DNA from: Candidatus Amulumruptor caecigallinarius
Lineage (GTDB): Bacteria > Bacteroidota > Bacteroidia > Bacteroidales > Muribaculaceae
Length of the DNA stretch: 64,000 nucleotides
Assembly: GCA_023665605.1 (NCBI GenBank)
Contig: JAMPDP010000004.1
Span: forward strand, 1-64,000
Direction: 5' to 3'
Both the position numbers and the translations under genes were made by a program. How positions within the stretch are numbered: position 1 is the stretch's first letter; each line of letters starts with the position of its first letter. This document shows, piece by piece, positions 18,429 through 26,622 of this stretch. A model generated the notes under the pieces. It was not told the DNA's origin. It saw only the letters and a list, made by a program, of their open reading frames with translations, and did not search any database.

Positions 18429-19149
18429 TATAGGTGAGAATACGGTTGAGTCCCCGGCTGACAAGGTGATCCTCCACCTCTACGTCAAAGTCCAGGAGCG
18501 GTGCGAGAAGCCGGGCATTGCCGCCGGTCATCACGGCGCGCGTGTCGCGGAGCTTGCTCATATAGAAGCTGATGGCTCCGATTATGCCGTAGACAGCTCC
18601 GAGTATCATGGCATCTGCGGTGTTCTTGCCGAGCACGCGGTCATGGTCAATGGAGCGGGGCACTTCGAGTTGCGGTAACCGTGCGGTGTAGCGGTGCAGG
18701 GCATCGAGACGCATCTTCAGGCCGGGAGTGATGTTGCCGCCGCGGAATGTGCCGTCGGCGGTCACGAAGTCGTAAGTGCAGGCTGTGCCGGCATCCACCA
18801 CCAGCAGGTTGCAGTCGCTGTGGAGCTCGCGGGCCCCCACAGCGGCGGCCACGCGGTCAGCACCAAGGGTGCCGGGGGTGCCGTAGTCTATCTTGATGGG
18901 CACGCGCGAGGTGGGCGACATACGGGTGACGTGGTGCGCAATGTGGCGGATTTCGCGCACTATGCTCTCGCCGGAATGGGCCACGGAACAATAAATGGCT
19001 CCATCCACCGGCCCGCGCCCGTGGGTGAAGCGTTCCACGGCACGGGCAGTCAAGTCCGGCTCGATGACGATGTCAACGAGCTCTCCGTCGCGCCACAGGG
19101 CCATTTTGGCCACCGTGTTTCCTTGGTCAATGGTGAGGTTGAGCGCCAT
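18406..19149 (-). CDS. coaX: Type III pantothenate kinase
   Basis: Catalyses ATP-dependent phosphorylation of pantothenate, the first step of coenzyme A synthesis, in the cytoplasm. The 247-residue length is standard. Visible signatures: ASKHA phosphate-1 motif DQGNT at residues 8-12, GTPGTLGADRVAAAVGA near 90-105, the second phosphate motif LLVVDAGTACTYDF near 115-128, and GGNITPGLKMRLDALHRYTARLP. A TAACTTTG -7 box at 19195-19188 lies 38 nt upstream of the ATG, so coaX probably leads the operon with the OMP, lptC and CNNM genes. Confidence 0.95.
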   Translation of the reverse strand: MALNLTIDQGNTVAKMALWRDGELVDIVIEPDLTARAVERFTHGRGPVDGAIYCSVAHSGESIVREIRHIAHHVTRMSPTSRVPIKIDYGTPGTLGADRVAAAVGARELHSDCNLLVVDAGTACTYDFVTADGTFRGGNITPGLKMRLDALHRYTARLPQLEVPRSIDHDRVLGKNTADAMILGAVYGIIGAISFYMSKLRDTRAVMTGGNARLLAPLLDFDVEVEDHLVSRGLNRILTYNETIHLD

Positions 19150-19187
19150 TGCCGCGTCACATTATGATATACATAGCCATGCGGGCG

Positions 19188-19195
19188 CAAAGTTA
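19188..19195 (-). promoter_or_regulatory. Probable -7 box of the coaX operon
   Basis: TAACTTTG on the minus strand fits TAnnTTTG. No clear TTG stands 20 nt upstream, so support is partial. Confidence 0.4.
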
Positions 19196-19240
19196 ACAAT
19201 TATCCGCGAAAACGGGCGCATCAAGCCTTCCGAGCGGGCA

Positions 19241-21085
19241 TCACTCCACGGTGACGCTCTTGGCCAGGTTACGAGGCATGTCCACGTTGCGGCCTTTCTT
19301 CACGGCGATGTGATAGGCCAGCAGCTGCAGAGGTACAGACGCGATGATGGGCGACAGCGGCTCTATGACGGGAGGTATCTCTATCACATGGTCTGCCATG
19401 GCCTTGATGGACTTGTCGCCACGGGTTACCACGGCTATCACAGCACCGCCGCGAGCCTTCACCTGCTGTATGTTGGAGATAATCTTCTCGTAGAGGTCAT
19501 CCTGGGGGGCTATCACCACGGTGGGCAGCTCATTGTCAATCAGAGCGATGGGGCCATGCTTCATCTCTGCCGCGGGATAACCCTCGGCATGGATGTAGCT
19601 GATTTCTTTCAGCTTGAGAGCCCCTTCGAGTGCAGTGGGATAGTTGTAACCGCGACCGAGGTAGAGGAAGTTGTGCACATAAGTGTAGGTCTGCGACAGC
19701 TCCTTGATCAGCGGCTCGGTCTTCAATGCCTCCTCTATCTGCTCGGGAAGCTGCTCTATGGCGGCCGCGATGCGTGCCACCTCGTCGGTGCTGATTGTGC
19801 CGCGCAACTGTCCGATGGCCAGAGCCATCATCGCGAGCACTGTAACCTGACCGGTGAAGGCTTTGGTCGAGGCCACACCTATCTCGGGTCCAACGTGGAT
19901 GTAGGTGCCGGTGTCGGTCTCGCGCGCTATGGAGGAGCCTACGACGTTGCACACGCCATACACCATGGCACCCTTGCTGCGGGCGAGCTTGATGGCGGCC
20001 AGAGTGTCGGCGGTCTCGCCGCTCTGACTCACGGCGATTACTATGTCGTTGGAGTTCAGCACCGGGTTGCTGTAACGGAACTCTGAGGCATACTCCACCT
20101 CCACGGCTATCTTGCCAAGGTCCTGGATCAAGCGCTTGCCGATGAGCGACGCATGCCACGAGGTGCCGCACGCCACTATGACGATGCGCCCGGCGTTGCG
20201 AAACGCTTCGCAGTTGTCCATGATGCCCGAGAGCTTGATTTGGGTGTGCTGGTTCACCACGCGACCGCGGATGCAGTCACGCAGAGTGCGTGGCTGCTCG
20301 AATATCTCCTTGAGCATGAAGTGCGGATAGCCCCCCTTCTCAAGCTCGCTGACACTCATCTGGAGGGTTTGGATGTCGATGTCGGCATCCTCATTGTCGG
20401 TAGTCACCACCTTCAGCGGCTCCGTGCGTGAGAGCACGGCTATCTCGTCGTCACGCAGATACACCACCTTGTCGGTGTACTCCACCAGCGGAGTAGCGTC
20501 AGATGCCAGGTAGCAACCGGTCTCGCCGAGGCCTATCACCAGCGGCGAGCTCTTGCGGGCGGCAATGATGCGGTCAGGAGTGTCGGTGTCAATCACGGCG
20601 ATGGCGTATGCTCCGATTACCTCCTTCAGCGCTGAGCGCACGGCTTCGAGCGTGGAGCAGTCATTGGTGCACTTCACGTACTCTATCAGCTTGACGAGCA
20701 CCTCGGTGTCGGTCTCGCTCACGAACTCCACGCCATGCTGAAGCAGAGCCTCCTTGAGCACGGCATAGTTCTCGATAGTGCCGTTATGCACCAGAGCGAG
20801 CTTGCCGTCGGCTGAGCAATGTGGGTGGGCGTTGACCGATGATGGCTCGCCATGCGTGGCCCAGCGGGTGTGCGCTATGCCTATGGTACCGCTCAAGTCC
20901 TTGCCCTTGACATGAGCCTCAAGGTCAGCAACCTTGCCGAGTGACTTGTAATTGTTCAGGCAACCCTCCGGATTGATCAGGGCCACTCCGGCGGAGTCAT
21001 AGCCGCGGTATTCGAGGCGATGGAGCCCCTTTATGAGGATGGGATAGGCCGGCGTTGTGCCGACGAAACCTACGATGCCGCACAT
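19241..21085 (-). CDS. glmS: Glutamine-fructose-6-phosphate aminotransferase (isomerizing)
   Basis: Makes glucosamine-6-phosphate from fructose-6-phosphate and glutamine, the entry to peptidoglycan and LPS amino sugars. 614 residues: an N-terminal Ntn glutaminase domain with nucleophile Cys2 (MCGIVGFVG), HTRWATHG and GTIENY, then two SIS sugar-isomerase domains (ACGTSWHAS, SQSGETADTLAA, GRGYNYPTALEGALKLKEISYIHAEGYPAAEMKHGPIALID) and the invariant C terminus AKSVTVE. No glmS ribozyme is recognised upstream, as expected for this phylum. The upstream region instead carries a 330-bp MITE-like element, placing the likely promoter 400 bp away. Confidence 0.97.
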   Translation of the reverse strand: MCGIVGFVGTTPAYPILIKGLHRLEYRGYDSAGVALINPEGCLNNYKSLGKVADLEAHVKGKDLSGTIGIAHTRWATHGEPSSVNAHPHCSADGKLALVHNGTIENYAVLKEALLQHGVEFVSETDTEVLVKLIEYVKCTNDCSTLEAVRSALKEVIGAYAIAVIDTDTPDRIIAARKSSPLVIGLGETGCYLASDATPLVEYTDKVVYLRDDEIAVLSRTEPLKVVTTDNEDADIDIQTLQMSVSELEKGGYPHFMLKEIFEQPRTLRDCIRGRVVNQHTQIKLSGIMDNCEAFRNAGRIVIVACGTSWHASLIGKRLIQDLGKIAVEVEYASEFRYSNPVLNSNDIVIAVSQSGETADTLAAIKLARSKGAMVYGVCNVVGSSIARETDTGTYIHVGPEIGVASTKAFTGQVTVLAMMALAIGQLRGTISTDEVARIAAAIEQLPEQIEEALKTEPLIKELSQTYTYVHNFLYLGRGYNYPTALEGALKLKEISYIHAEGYPAAEMKHGPIALIDNELPTVVIAPQDDLYEKIISNIQQVKARGGAVIAVVTRGDKSIKAMADHVIEIPPVIEPLSPIIASVPLQLLAYHIAVKKGRNVDMPRNLAKSVTVE

Positions 21086-21151
21086 ATAATGATTGGTGTA
21101 AGAAAGGTCAGAAGTGAGAAAAGAGAATTGATGCGCCCACAGCGGGCTGCT

Positions 21152-21481
21152 TTAGAGGTTGTTTAAAAACAAATGTGAATCGAGAGGCCGGATATGCCGG
21201 AGCATATTGGCAGTTCGTCCGATTGAGCATAGCGAGCTATGCGATTGAGGGCGGGCTGACAAGATACCCGGCAGATTCGGCGGGAGGGTAATATCTCTAT
21301 TGGGTAAAGGTCGGCCATAATCATTAATGGATTTAAAATTAGCTTAAGCATTGCGCCTTTTTGGCTACTCCGCTTTCATTCGTCGGTCATGTAGCTCGCT
21401 ACATTCCCTCCTCGGTGAAAGCAGATTAGCTCAAAAATGCGCAACCTCTCGGTTCACATTTGTTTTTAAACAACCTCTTAA
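21152..21481. mobile_element. MITE-like element with long terminal inverted repeats and TTA target duplication
   Basis: Left end TTA-GAGGTTGTTTAAAAAC (21152 on) and right end GTTTTTAAACAACCTC-TTA (to 21481) are perfect inverses, and the pairing extends to about 35 bp per end with one mismatch. Direct TTA repeats flank it. There is no transposase frame. Inside are two small palindromes, GCATAGC-GA-GCTATGC near 21228 and ATGTAGC-TC-GCTACAT near 21389. Terminal sequence and TNA duplication recall the IS1031 group of IS5 elements (inference). Confidence 0.75.
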
Positions 21482-21486
21482 GACCA

Positions 21487-21494
21487 CAAAGATA
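21487..21494 (-). promoter_or_regulatory. Possible -7 box upstream of the element, perhaps the original glmS promoter
   Basis: TATCTTTG on the minus strand matches the -7 consensus. A TTG lies about 23 nt upstream, so spacing is poor. If functional, the MITE-like element would lie in the glmS 5' leader. Confidence 0.3.
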
Positions 21495-21560
21495 AGCATT
21501 TTCCCCGACATCGGCATCAACCCTGCGCCGTAAGCGCCGGAAACGGAACTTGACACCACC

Positions 21561-22259
21561 CTATTTCGTCGCCCCGGCAGGACGAGCGGTGGTGTAGAAC
21601 TCTTTGAGGTAAGATGGGGTGCTGTATGCCAGGTCGAGGAAGCGGCGGTCACGCCACGCCATCTCGGCCAGAGGCATCATGTCGGTGGCGAGGGGACGGA
21701 TGCCACTGATGAACAGGGCATTGGGACTCTTTATCACCTCCATAGCCTTATCGGCACCGCTGCCGAAGAGTACCACGGGGCCTTGCGAAAGCGGCTCGGC
21801 GAGGGTGTCGGGGGTGAGTATCTGAGGCCCGGGCTCTGTCAAGGGGGTAAGCGCAGCGTCATAGAGGCCTGTGAACACCTCCATGCGGCGCGCGTCAATC
21901 ATCGGAGCGTAGAGGCATCCCTCCGGTAGCTCCGCTCCGCTGAACATCAGGGACGTGACAAGCAGTTGGAGTGTGTCGACCCCTATCATCGGCACACCTT
22001 TGACGTAAGCAAGCCCCTTGGCCTCGCTAAGGCCGATGCGCAGACCCGTGTAGCTACCCGGGCCCATTGACACCGCCACGGCGTCAAGTGACATCTCATG
22101 TGCCCGCAGATGGTCCAGGGCTTCGGCTATGAAGCCGCTCAGGCGAGCGGCGTGGTTATGTCCCTCCCACTCCTCGCGGTGGAGCAGGATGAAGCCGTCG
22201 CTGCTCAGTGACACCGAGCAGACGTCAGCGGAGGTCTCTATGCTGATGATGTTTGCCAT
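21561..22259 (-). CDS. tsaB: tRNA threonylcarbamoyladenosine biosynthesis protein TsaB
   Basis: Inactive ASKHA-fold partner of TsaD, needed for t6A37 formation on tRNAs reading ANN codons. The 232-residue protein has the family opening IISIETSADVCSVSL and the signature MGPGSYTGLRIGLSEAKGLAY near residue 65-85. Start: the frame begins at 22271, but MANIISIETS at 22259 aligns with the family, and a TACCTTTG -7-like box at 22276-22269 overlaps the longer start. The gene is divergent from the flippase-like gene. Confidence 0.9.
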   Translation of the reverse strand: MANIISIETSADVCSVSLSSDGFILLHREEWEGHNHAARLSGFIAEALDHLRAHEMSLDAVAVSMGPGSYTGLRIGLSEAKGLAYVKGVPMIGVDTLQLLVTSLMFSGAELPEGCLYAPMIDARRMEVFTGLYDAALTPLTEPGPQILTPDTLAEPLSQGPVVLFGSGADKAMEVIKSPNALFISGIRPLATDMMPLAEMAWRDRRFLDLAYSTPSYLKEFYTTARPAGATK

Positions 22260-22325
22260 AACTGCCTGCAAAGGTAGCCATTTTTCGCCGCAACTTTGCG
22301 CCGCCGCGGTGTGTTAATAATTCAC

Positions 22326-23477
22326 ATGCCTGACTCAAAACCCACATCCGCACCCACTACCGCCCCGGCTAACGGCCATGAGCCTCTGGGGCATGAAGCC
22401 GAGGAGCTTGCCGACAAGCTGCTGCGGATTCTCTTCCGCTATGTGCTCCCCACGGTGATCTCCGTGGCTCTGATTGTGTGGCTGTTTCACAAGGTGGACA
22501 TCCACAAGATGATGGCTATCATCCGCTCCGGCTGCGACTTCAAGTACATAGCCTTGATGATGGTGATCACCACGTTGAGCCATATGATACGCGGTGTGCG
22601 CTGGGGCATACAGCTGCGCGCGGTCGGCATACCCCGTATGCCGGTGCTGGCCGAGAGCGTGTCGATATTCGGGGCATATGCTCTCAACCTTGTCTTCCCC
22701 CGTCTGGGCGAGGTGTGGCGGTGTGTCTATGTGGCACATCGTCAGGACTGCTCGCTGATGAAGGTGGTGGGAACCGACGTAGGCGACCGTGCCTCTGACG
22801 GACTCGTGGTCGGCCTCCTCGCAGTGCTGGCCTTGATTGTGGCCCACCCGGCCATCGAGAAGTTCCTGACACACTATGCCGTGGGGCGTTACATCCACGA
22901 ATATGCCACCGACCCATGGGTGTGGATTATCACCGTGGCAGTGATAGCCATCCTTTGGACGGTGGTGCACTTCGGCAAGGATGACAGCAGCCGTCTGGCA
23001 AATGTAGCAAAGGGTCTGCGCAACGTGTGGGCCGGCTTCAAGGTGCTCTTCACCATGAACCAGATGGGGCTCTACATACTCTACACCATCGGCATCTGGA
23101 CCTGCTACTACCTGGAGACCTACGTGTGCTTCTTCGCCTTTCCCTTCACCCGCGAGCTCATCACACAGCCCGGTTCTTGCTGGGGCCTCGTGCCGGGACT
23201 GGTGACCTTTGTGTTCGGCTCGTTCAGCATGGCCATACCCAGCAACGGCGGCCTCGGACCCTGGAACCTCGCCGTGACCTTCGCATTGAGCCTCTACGGC
23301 ATCTCCGAGACTCAGGGCGCAGCTTTCTCCATGGTGATGTGGAGCTGCCAGGCTGCCATGCTTGTGGCTCTGGGCCTCTTCAGCGCCGCTTACATCATGG
23401 TGAGCCGCGACAGGCGGCGCGACCATTCAGAAGATTCTTCGGGAGCAACCGCCTCCCACATTTCTCACACTTCATAA
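22326..23477 (+). CDS. Flippase-like integral membrane protein (UPF0104/AglD family)
   Basis: Polytopic membrane protein of 383 residues of the lysylphosphatidylglycerol synthase TM-region superfamily. About eight hydrophobic helices are visible after an N-terminal Pro/Ala-rich cytoplasmic stretch. The family segments GVRWGIQLRAVGI, FGAYALNLVFPRLGEVWRC and the late SMAIPSNGGLGPWNLAVTFAL (GGLG loop) are present. Members are thought to move lipid-linked substrates; the substrate here is unknown. ATG 22326 is chosen over the frame opening at 22296 because the upstream codons are Arg-rich and lie beside the tsaB promoter region. The DUF4332 gene follows after 14 bp. Confidence 0.85.
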   Translation: MPDSKPTSAPTTAPANGHEPLGHEAEELADKLLRILFRYVLPTVISVALIVWLFHKVDIHKMMAIIRSGCDFKYIALMMVITTLSHMIRGVRWGIQLRAVGIPRMPVLAESVSIFGAYALNLVFPRLGEVWRCVYVAHRQDCSLMKVVGTDVGDRASDGLVVGLLAVLALIVAHPAIEKFLTHYAVGRYIHEYATDPWVWIITVAVIAILWTVVHFGKDDSSRLANVAKGLRNVWAGFKVLFTMNQMGLYILYTIGIWTCYYLETYVCFFAFPFTRELITQPGSCWGLVPGLVTFVFGSFSMAIPSNGGLGPWNLAVTFALSLYGISETQGAAFSMVMWSCQAAMLVALGLFSAAYIMVSRDRRRDHSEDSSGATASHISHTS

Positions 23478-23491
23478 CACTCTCTATTACC

Positions 23492-23899
23492 ATGACTTAC
23501 AAGATTGACCAGATCGAAGGCATCGGCCCCGCTTATGCCGAGAAGCTGCAAGCCGCAGGCGTGGCCACAACTGAAGCCCTCCTCGAGCACGGACACACCA
23601 AGAAGAAACGCCAGCAGCTCGCCCAGCAGACGGGCATCAGCGAGAAGCTCATCCTCACATGGGTGAACCATGCTGACCTGATGCGCATCAAGGGCGTGGC
23701 CGGACAGTTTGCCGAGCTGCTCGAAGCTGCCGGCGTGGACACCGTCAAGGAGTTCGCCCACCGCAAGGCTGACAACCTCCAGCCCAAGCTCGTGGAGATC
23801 AACGACTCCCGCAAGCTCTGTGGCCGCGTGCCCTCTGTGGTTGAGGTCCAGAAGATGATTGATCAGGCAAAGGAACTCCCCCCGATGGTGGAGTATTGA
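23492..23899 (+). CDS. DUF4332 helix-hairpin-helix protein
   Basis: Small cytoplasmic protein of 135 residues starting MTYKIDQIEGIGPAYAEKL. It contains two helix-hairpin-helix-like units: IEGIGPAYAEKLQAAGVATT near residue 8-27 and IKGVAGQFAELLEAAGVDTV near 68-87, the pattern of the DUF4332 family. Such motifs usually bind nucleic acid without sequence specificity, but the function of DUF4332 is not established. A long frame is open upstream to 23027, but that stretch overlaps the flippase gene and is Arg/His-rich noise, so the ATG at 23492 is used. The short 14-bp gap suggests co-transcription with the flippase. Confidence 0.82.
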   Translation: MTYKIDQIEGIGPAYAEKLQAAGVATTEALLEHGHTKKKRQQLAQQTGISEKLILTWVNHADLMRIKGVAGQFAELLEAAGVDTVKEFAHRKADNLQPKLVEINDSRKLCGRVPSVVEVQKMIDQAKELPPMVEY

Positions 23900-23965
23900 C
23901 CGGTCTCTCCCCTCACCTTCCCGGGGCTGTTCGGTGCAACAGCCTCATTCACGGAACATGTTTCC

Positions 23966-25435
23966 ATGATTCACTTTGATATGACACGAACTGACACCAT
24001 TTACTCGCGTTTCAGGATGTGGACCGACCGCCATCCTCAAGCCATTGCGGTGAAGGAGGATGGCCGCTCGGTGACATTCGGCGAGCTTGACAGAATGTCG
24101 GCCGGGGTGACTCTCGCCTTGGCCGGCGCTCCTGCGGCTCCCTCGGTGGGCATTGTGATGAGTCACCGCGCTGAGATGATTGCCGCTATGTTGGGTGTGT
24201 TACGCTCGGGCATGGCATACGTGCCCGCTGAGCCCTCGCTCCCGTCTGACCGCATCCGCTACATGATGGACACCGCCGGGGTGAAGACTGTTATTGATGA
24301 CGCTTTCTTCGATTCCCTCCCCGCGGCACCCGCAGCGTCTGACCCGGCAGACCGCTCCACGCCTGACTCCGTAGCCTACATCCTCTACACTTCCGGCACA
24401 TCCGGCAGACCCAAGGGGGTGATTGTGGAGAACCACTCGGTGGTGAACTATGCCGAGGCGTTCGAAGCGGAGTTTCATGCCGCGCCGGGCGATGTGATGC
24501 TCCAATATTCGGTGTGCTCGTTTGACATCTTCGTCGAGGAGGTGTTCGCCACGCTCCTCAACGGCGCGGCCATAGCCATCCCCTCGCGTGAGGTGTGCGA
24601 CGCCGGGTTGCCGGCACTGATGGAGTTTGTCAACCGCCACGGTGCCACCATGATTAGCGGGTTCCCCTATCTGCTTGCTGAGATGAATCACCTTCCCGCC
24701 ATCCCCGCCTCGCTACGGTTGCTCATCAGTGGCGGCGACGTGCTCCGGGGGGCATACATAGACCGCCTGCGTCACATGGGGCCGCAGATCTACAACACCT
24801 ACGGACCGTCGGAGACCACCGTGTGCGCCACATACCACCGTTGTGACAACTGCGAGCCGCTCCCTGACGGCACATTCCCCGTAGGCTATCCCGTCAAGGG
24901 AGTGACAGTCAAGGTGATGGACTCTCACGGGCGGGAAGTGCCTGCCGGGAAAGTCGGTGAGATTTGTATCTTCGGTCCCGGTGTGAGCCGGGGGTATCTG
25001 GGGCGAGTGCCGGAACAGCGCAACTTTGTCACCCTCTCTGACGGCTCGCGCATGTATCGCTCGGGCGATCTCGGCTACATCCTCCCTGACGGCAACCTCG
25101 CCTTCCTGCGCCGCCGTGACGACCAGGTGATGATTTTGGGCAAACGCGTGGAGCCGTCTGAAGTTGAGAATGTCCTCTCGGAGGCCCCTGAAGTGGAACG
25201 CGCCGTGGTACGGGCGTTTCTCGACGACAGCGGGCTCGCTTATCTGGTGGCCTATGTGGTGCCGGCGCGCCATCACATCTCCCTGAGCGACCTGCGTCAC
25301 TGGCTGGCCTCGAAACTCACTGACTTCATGGTGCCGGAGTTCTTTGTGGCACTGCGTGAAATCCCGCTCAACTCTCACGGCAAAGTTGACGTGGCATCCT
25401 TGCCGGTGGTGCTCAAGGAGGGCGCCGTGGCATGA
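23966..25435 (+). CDS. Stand-alone amino-acid adenylation (NRPS A-domain-like) enzyme
   Basis: ANL-superfamily adenylate-forming enzyme of 489 residues, the length of an isolated A domain. Core motifs are complete: A3 LYTSGTSGRPKGV near residue 140, A5 NTYGPSETT near 275, A7 YRSGDLGYI near 368, A8 RRRDDQVMILGKRVEPSEVE near 385, and the A10 lysine in NSHGKVDVASL. Pocket positions read by eye as roughly D-I-E-G-I-G-T-V-C-K; the Asp235 equivalent (CSFDIF) suggests an alpha-amino acid substrate, but I do not recognise the code. No carrier or condensation domain is fused or adjacent. Its stop overlaps the start of the GNAT gene (ATGA), so the two are coupled. ATG 23981 is an alternative start. Confidence 0.88.
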   Translation: MIHFDMTRTDTIYSRFRMWTDRHPQAIAVKEDGRSVTFGELDRMSAGVTLALAGAPAAPSVGIVMSHRAEMIAAMLGVLRSGMAYVPAEPSLPSDRIRYMMDTAGVKTVIDDAFFDSLPAAPAASDPADRSTPDSVAYILYTSGTSGRPKGVIVENHSVVNYAEAFEAEFHAAPGDVMLQYSVCSFDIFVEEVFATLLNGAAIAIPSREVCDAGLPALMEFVNRHGATMISGFPYLLAEMNHLPAIPASLRLLISGGDVLRGAYIDRLRHMGPQIYNTYGPSETTVCATYHRCDNCEPLPDGTFPVGYPVKGVTVKVMDSHGREVPAGKVGEICIFGPGVSRGYLGRVPEQRNFVTLSDGSRMYRSGDLGYILPDGNLAFLRRRDDQVMILGKRVEPSEVENVLSEAPEVERAVVRAFLDDSGLAYLVAYVVPARHHISLSDLRHWLASKLTDFMVPEFFVALREIPLNSHGKVDVASLPVVLKEGAVA

Positions 25436-25896
25436 CCATACTCCCCGTCACCTCCATCAACCGCCTAATGGAGTGGCGCGTGGAGGTGATTCGCGCTGTG
25501 TTTGGCGTGGAACCGTCGCCCAGACTTATTGATGCCAACCGCGACTACTATATGCGGCAGGTGAGCTGTGGCGACCACTTTGCCGTTGAAGCCCGCATTG
25601 GCGGAGAACCGGCAGGGTGCGGCGCGATATGCTTCAGCCGAGAACTACCCTCGCCTGACAACCCCGACGGCCTCTGCGCCTATCTGATGAACATCTACGT
25701 CCGTCCCGCACGGCGGTCGCAGGGGGTGGCAACGGCCATCGTAAGCCATCTGGTGCAGGAGGCACGTGCCCGCGGCTGCGACAAAATCTACCTTGAGACA
25801 ACCGACGCGGCGCACAGCCTCTACTGCCGGCTCGGCTTTCAAGACCTGCCCGGCATGATGAAGCTCCCGCTCTCCTTGACGGCCAACCGCCGCTGA
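25432..25896 (+). CDS. GNAT-family N-acetyltransferase
   Basis: Acyl-CoA-dependent acyltransferase of 154 residues. The acetyl-CoA binding motif appears as MNIYVRPARRSQGVATAIVSHLVQEARARGC near residues 84-114 (R/Q-x-x-G-x-A), followed by the C-terminal IYLETTDAAHSLYCRLGFQ typical of GNAT folds. The start overlaps the adenylation gene by four bases, suggesting the two proteins are made together and act in one pathway, perhaps acylating an amino-acid-derived product (inference). Substrate unknown. Confidence 0.88.
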   Translation: MTILPVTSINRLMEWRVEVIRAVFGVEPSPRLIDANRDYYMRQVSCGDHFAVEARIGGEPAGCGAICFSRELPSPDNPDGLCAYLMNIYVRPARRSQGVATAIVSHLVQEARARGCDKIYLETTDAAHSLYCRLGFQDLPGMMKLPLSLTANRR

Positions 25897-25936
25897 CATC
25901 CGCCTACCTGCACACCACCCTCTTCACACTCCCGTA

Positions 25937-26617
25937 ATGATTGACAAACTGCTCCGCTTCGGACACATCAACTGCCGGTGTATCGCCCCTGATGCATCGG
26001 CTACACGCATTATCTATATCCTGTTTCCGCTTCAGGGAACTGACAGGGAGCTCGCCGAACTCGCCACAGAGAGTGGCGCAGCTATGGTGAGCGTCACCGG
26101 TATGGACTGGGACAATGACCTCACACCCTGGGTAGCCCCGGGTGCTCCGGCTGGCGAACCGCCGTTTCAGGGGTTGGCTCCGGCATTCCTCAAACTCATC
26201 AACGACCGGGTGGTGCCGGGAGCTGAACATGCTCTCGGCGTAACCCCCTACCGCAGGCAGCTCGTCGGGGTGTCTCTTTCGGGGCTGTTCGCGCTTTGGC
26301 AATGGATGCAGTCGCCGCTGTTTGACGACATCGCTTGCCTCTCAGGCTCTTTCTGGTATCAGGGGTTCGTGGAGTGGCTCAGCTCCATCACCATACCGCA
26401 GCGAAGCGGCCTCGCATGGTTCTGTCTGGGAGACATGGAGGCACACACTAAGGTAAAAGCATTTCAGAGTGTGGCTACCGACACCCGCGAGGTGCTCGCC
26501 ATCCTGCGCGCAGCAGGCATCCATGCTGAGTTCCGCTCGGTGCCCGGCACGCATTACCAGCATCTCGAACCCCGTCTGCATCTCGCTCTACGTGCTCTTG
26601 CATCAGCCACTCGCTGA
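25937..26617 (+). CDS. Alpha/beta hydrolase, putative esterase (IroE/Fes-like)
   Basis: 226-residue hydrolase. The nucleophile elbow is GVSLSGLFALW near residue 115, with Ser in GxSxSG; a candidate catalytic His lies in VPGTHYQH near residue 205. Overall layout resembles the putative esterase group that includes siderophore esterases IroE and Fes, but without a lid or N-terminal domain. No signal peptide is seen, so it is probably cytoplasmic. It is 40 bp behind the GNAT gene in the same direction; together with the adenylation enzyme it forms a three-gene unit. Assignment to siderophore metabolism is not supported beyond this similarity. Confidence 0.78.
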   Translation: MIDKLLRFGHINCRCIAPDASATRIIYILFPLQGTDRELAELATESGAAMVSVTGMDWDNDLTPWVAPGAPAGEPPFQGLAPAFLKLINDRVVPGAEHALGVTPYRRQLVGVSLSGLFALWQWMQSPLFDDIACLSGSFWYQGFVEWLSSITIPQRSGLAWFCLGDMEAHTKVKAFQSVATDTREVLAILRAAGIHAEFRSVPGTHYQHLEPRLHLALRALASATR

Positions 26618-26622
26618 CTCCC

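Noticed and set aside
18995-20086. 363-residue plus-strand frame opposite coaX/glmS
   Set aside because: Antisense to conserved genes, rich in His/Gly/Asp, as expected from complementary high-GC codons. The same applies to 22335-23426, 1948-2667, 39359-40222 and 38009-38911.
21086-21560. glmS ribozyme or riboswitch
   Set aside because: No conserved ribozyme core was recognised; the structured sequence is explained by the inverted-repeat element.
23027-23491. Upstream extension of the DUF4332 frame
   Set aside because: Overlaps the flippase gene in another frame and is Arg/His/Pro-rich; the ATG at 23492 gives a clean family start.
23966-26617. Siderophore biosynthesis cluster
   Set aside because: Only a single adenylation enzyme and an IroE-like hydrolase are present; no DHB synthesis, condensation domain, carrier or iron transporter.
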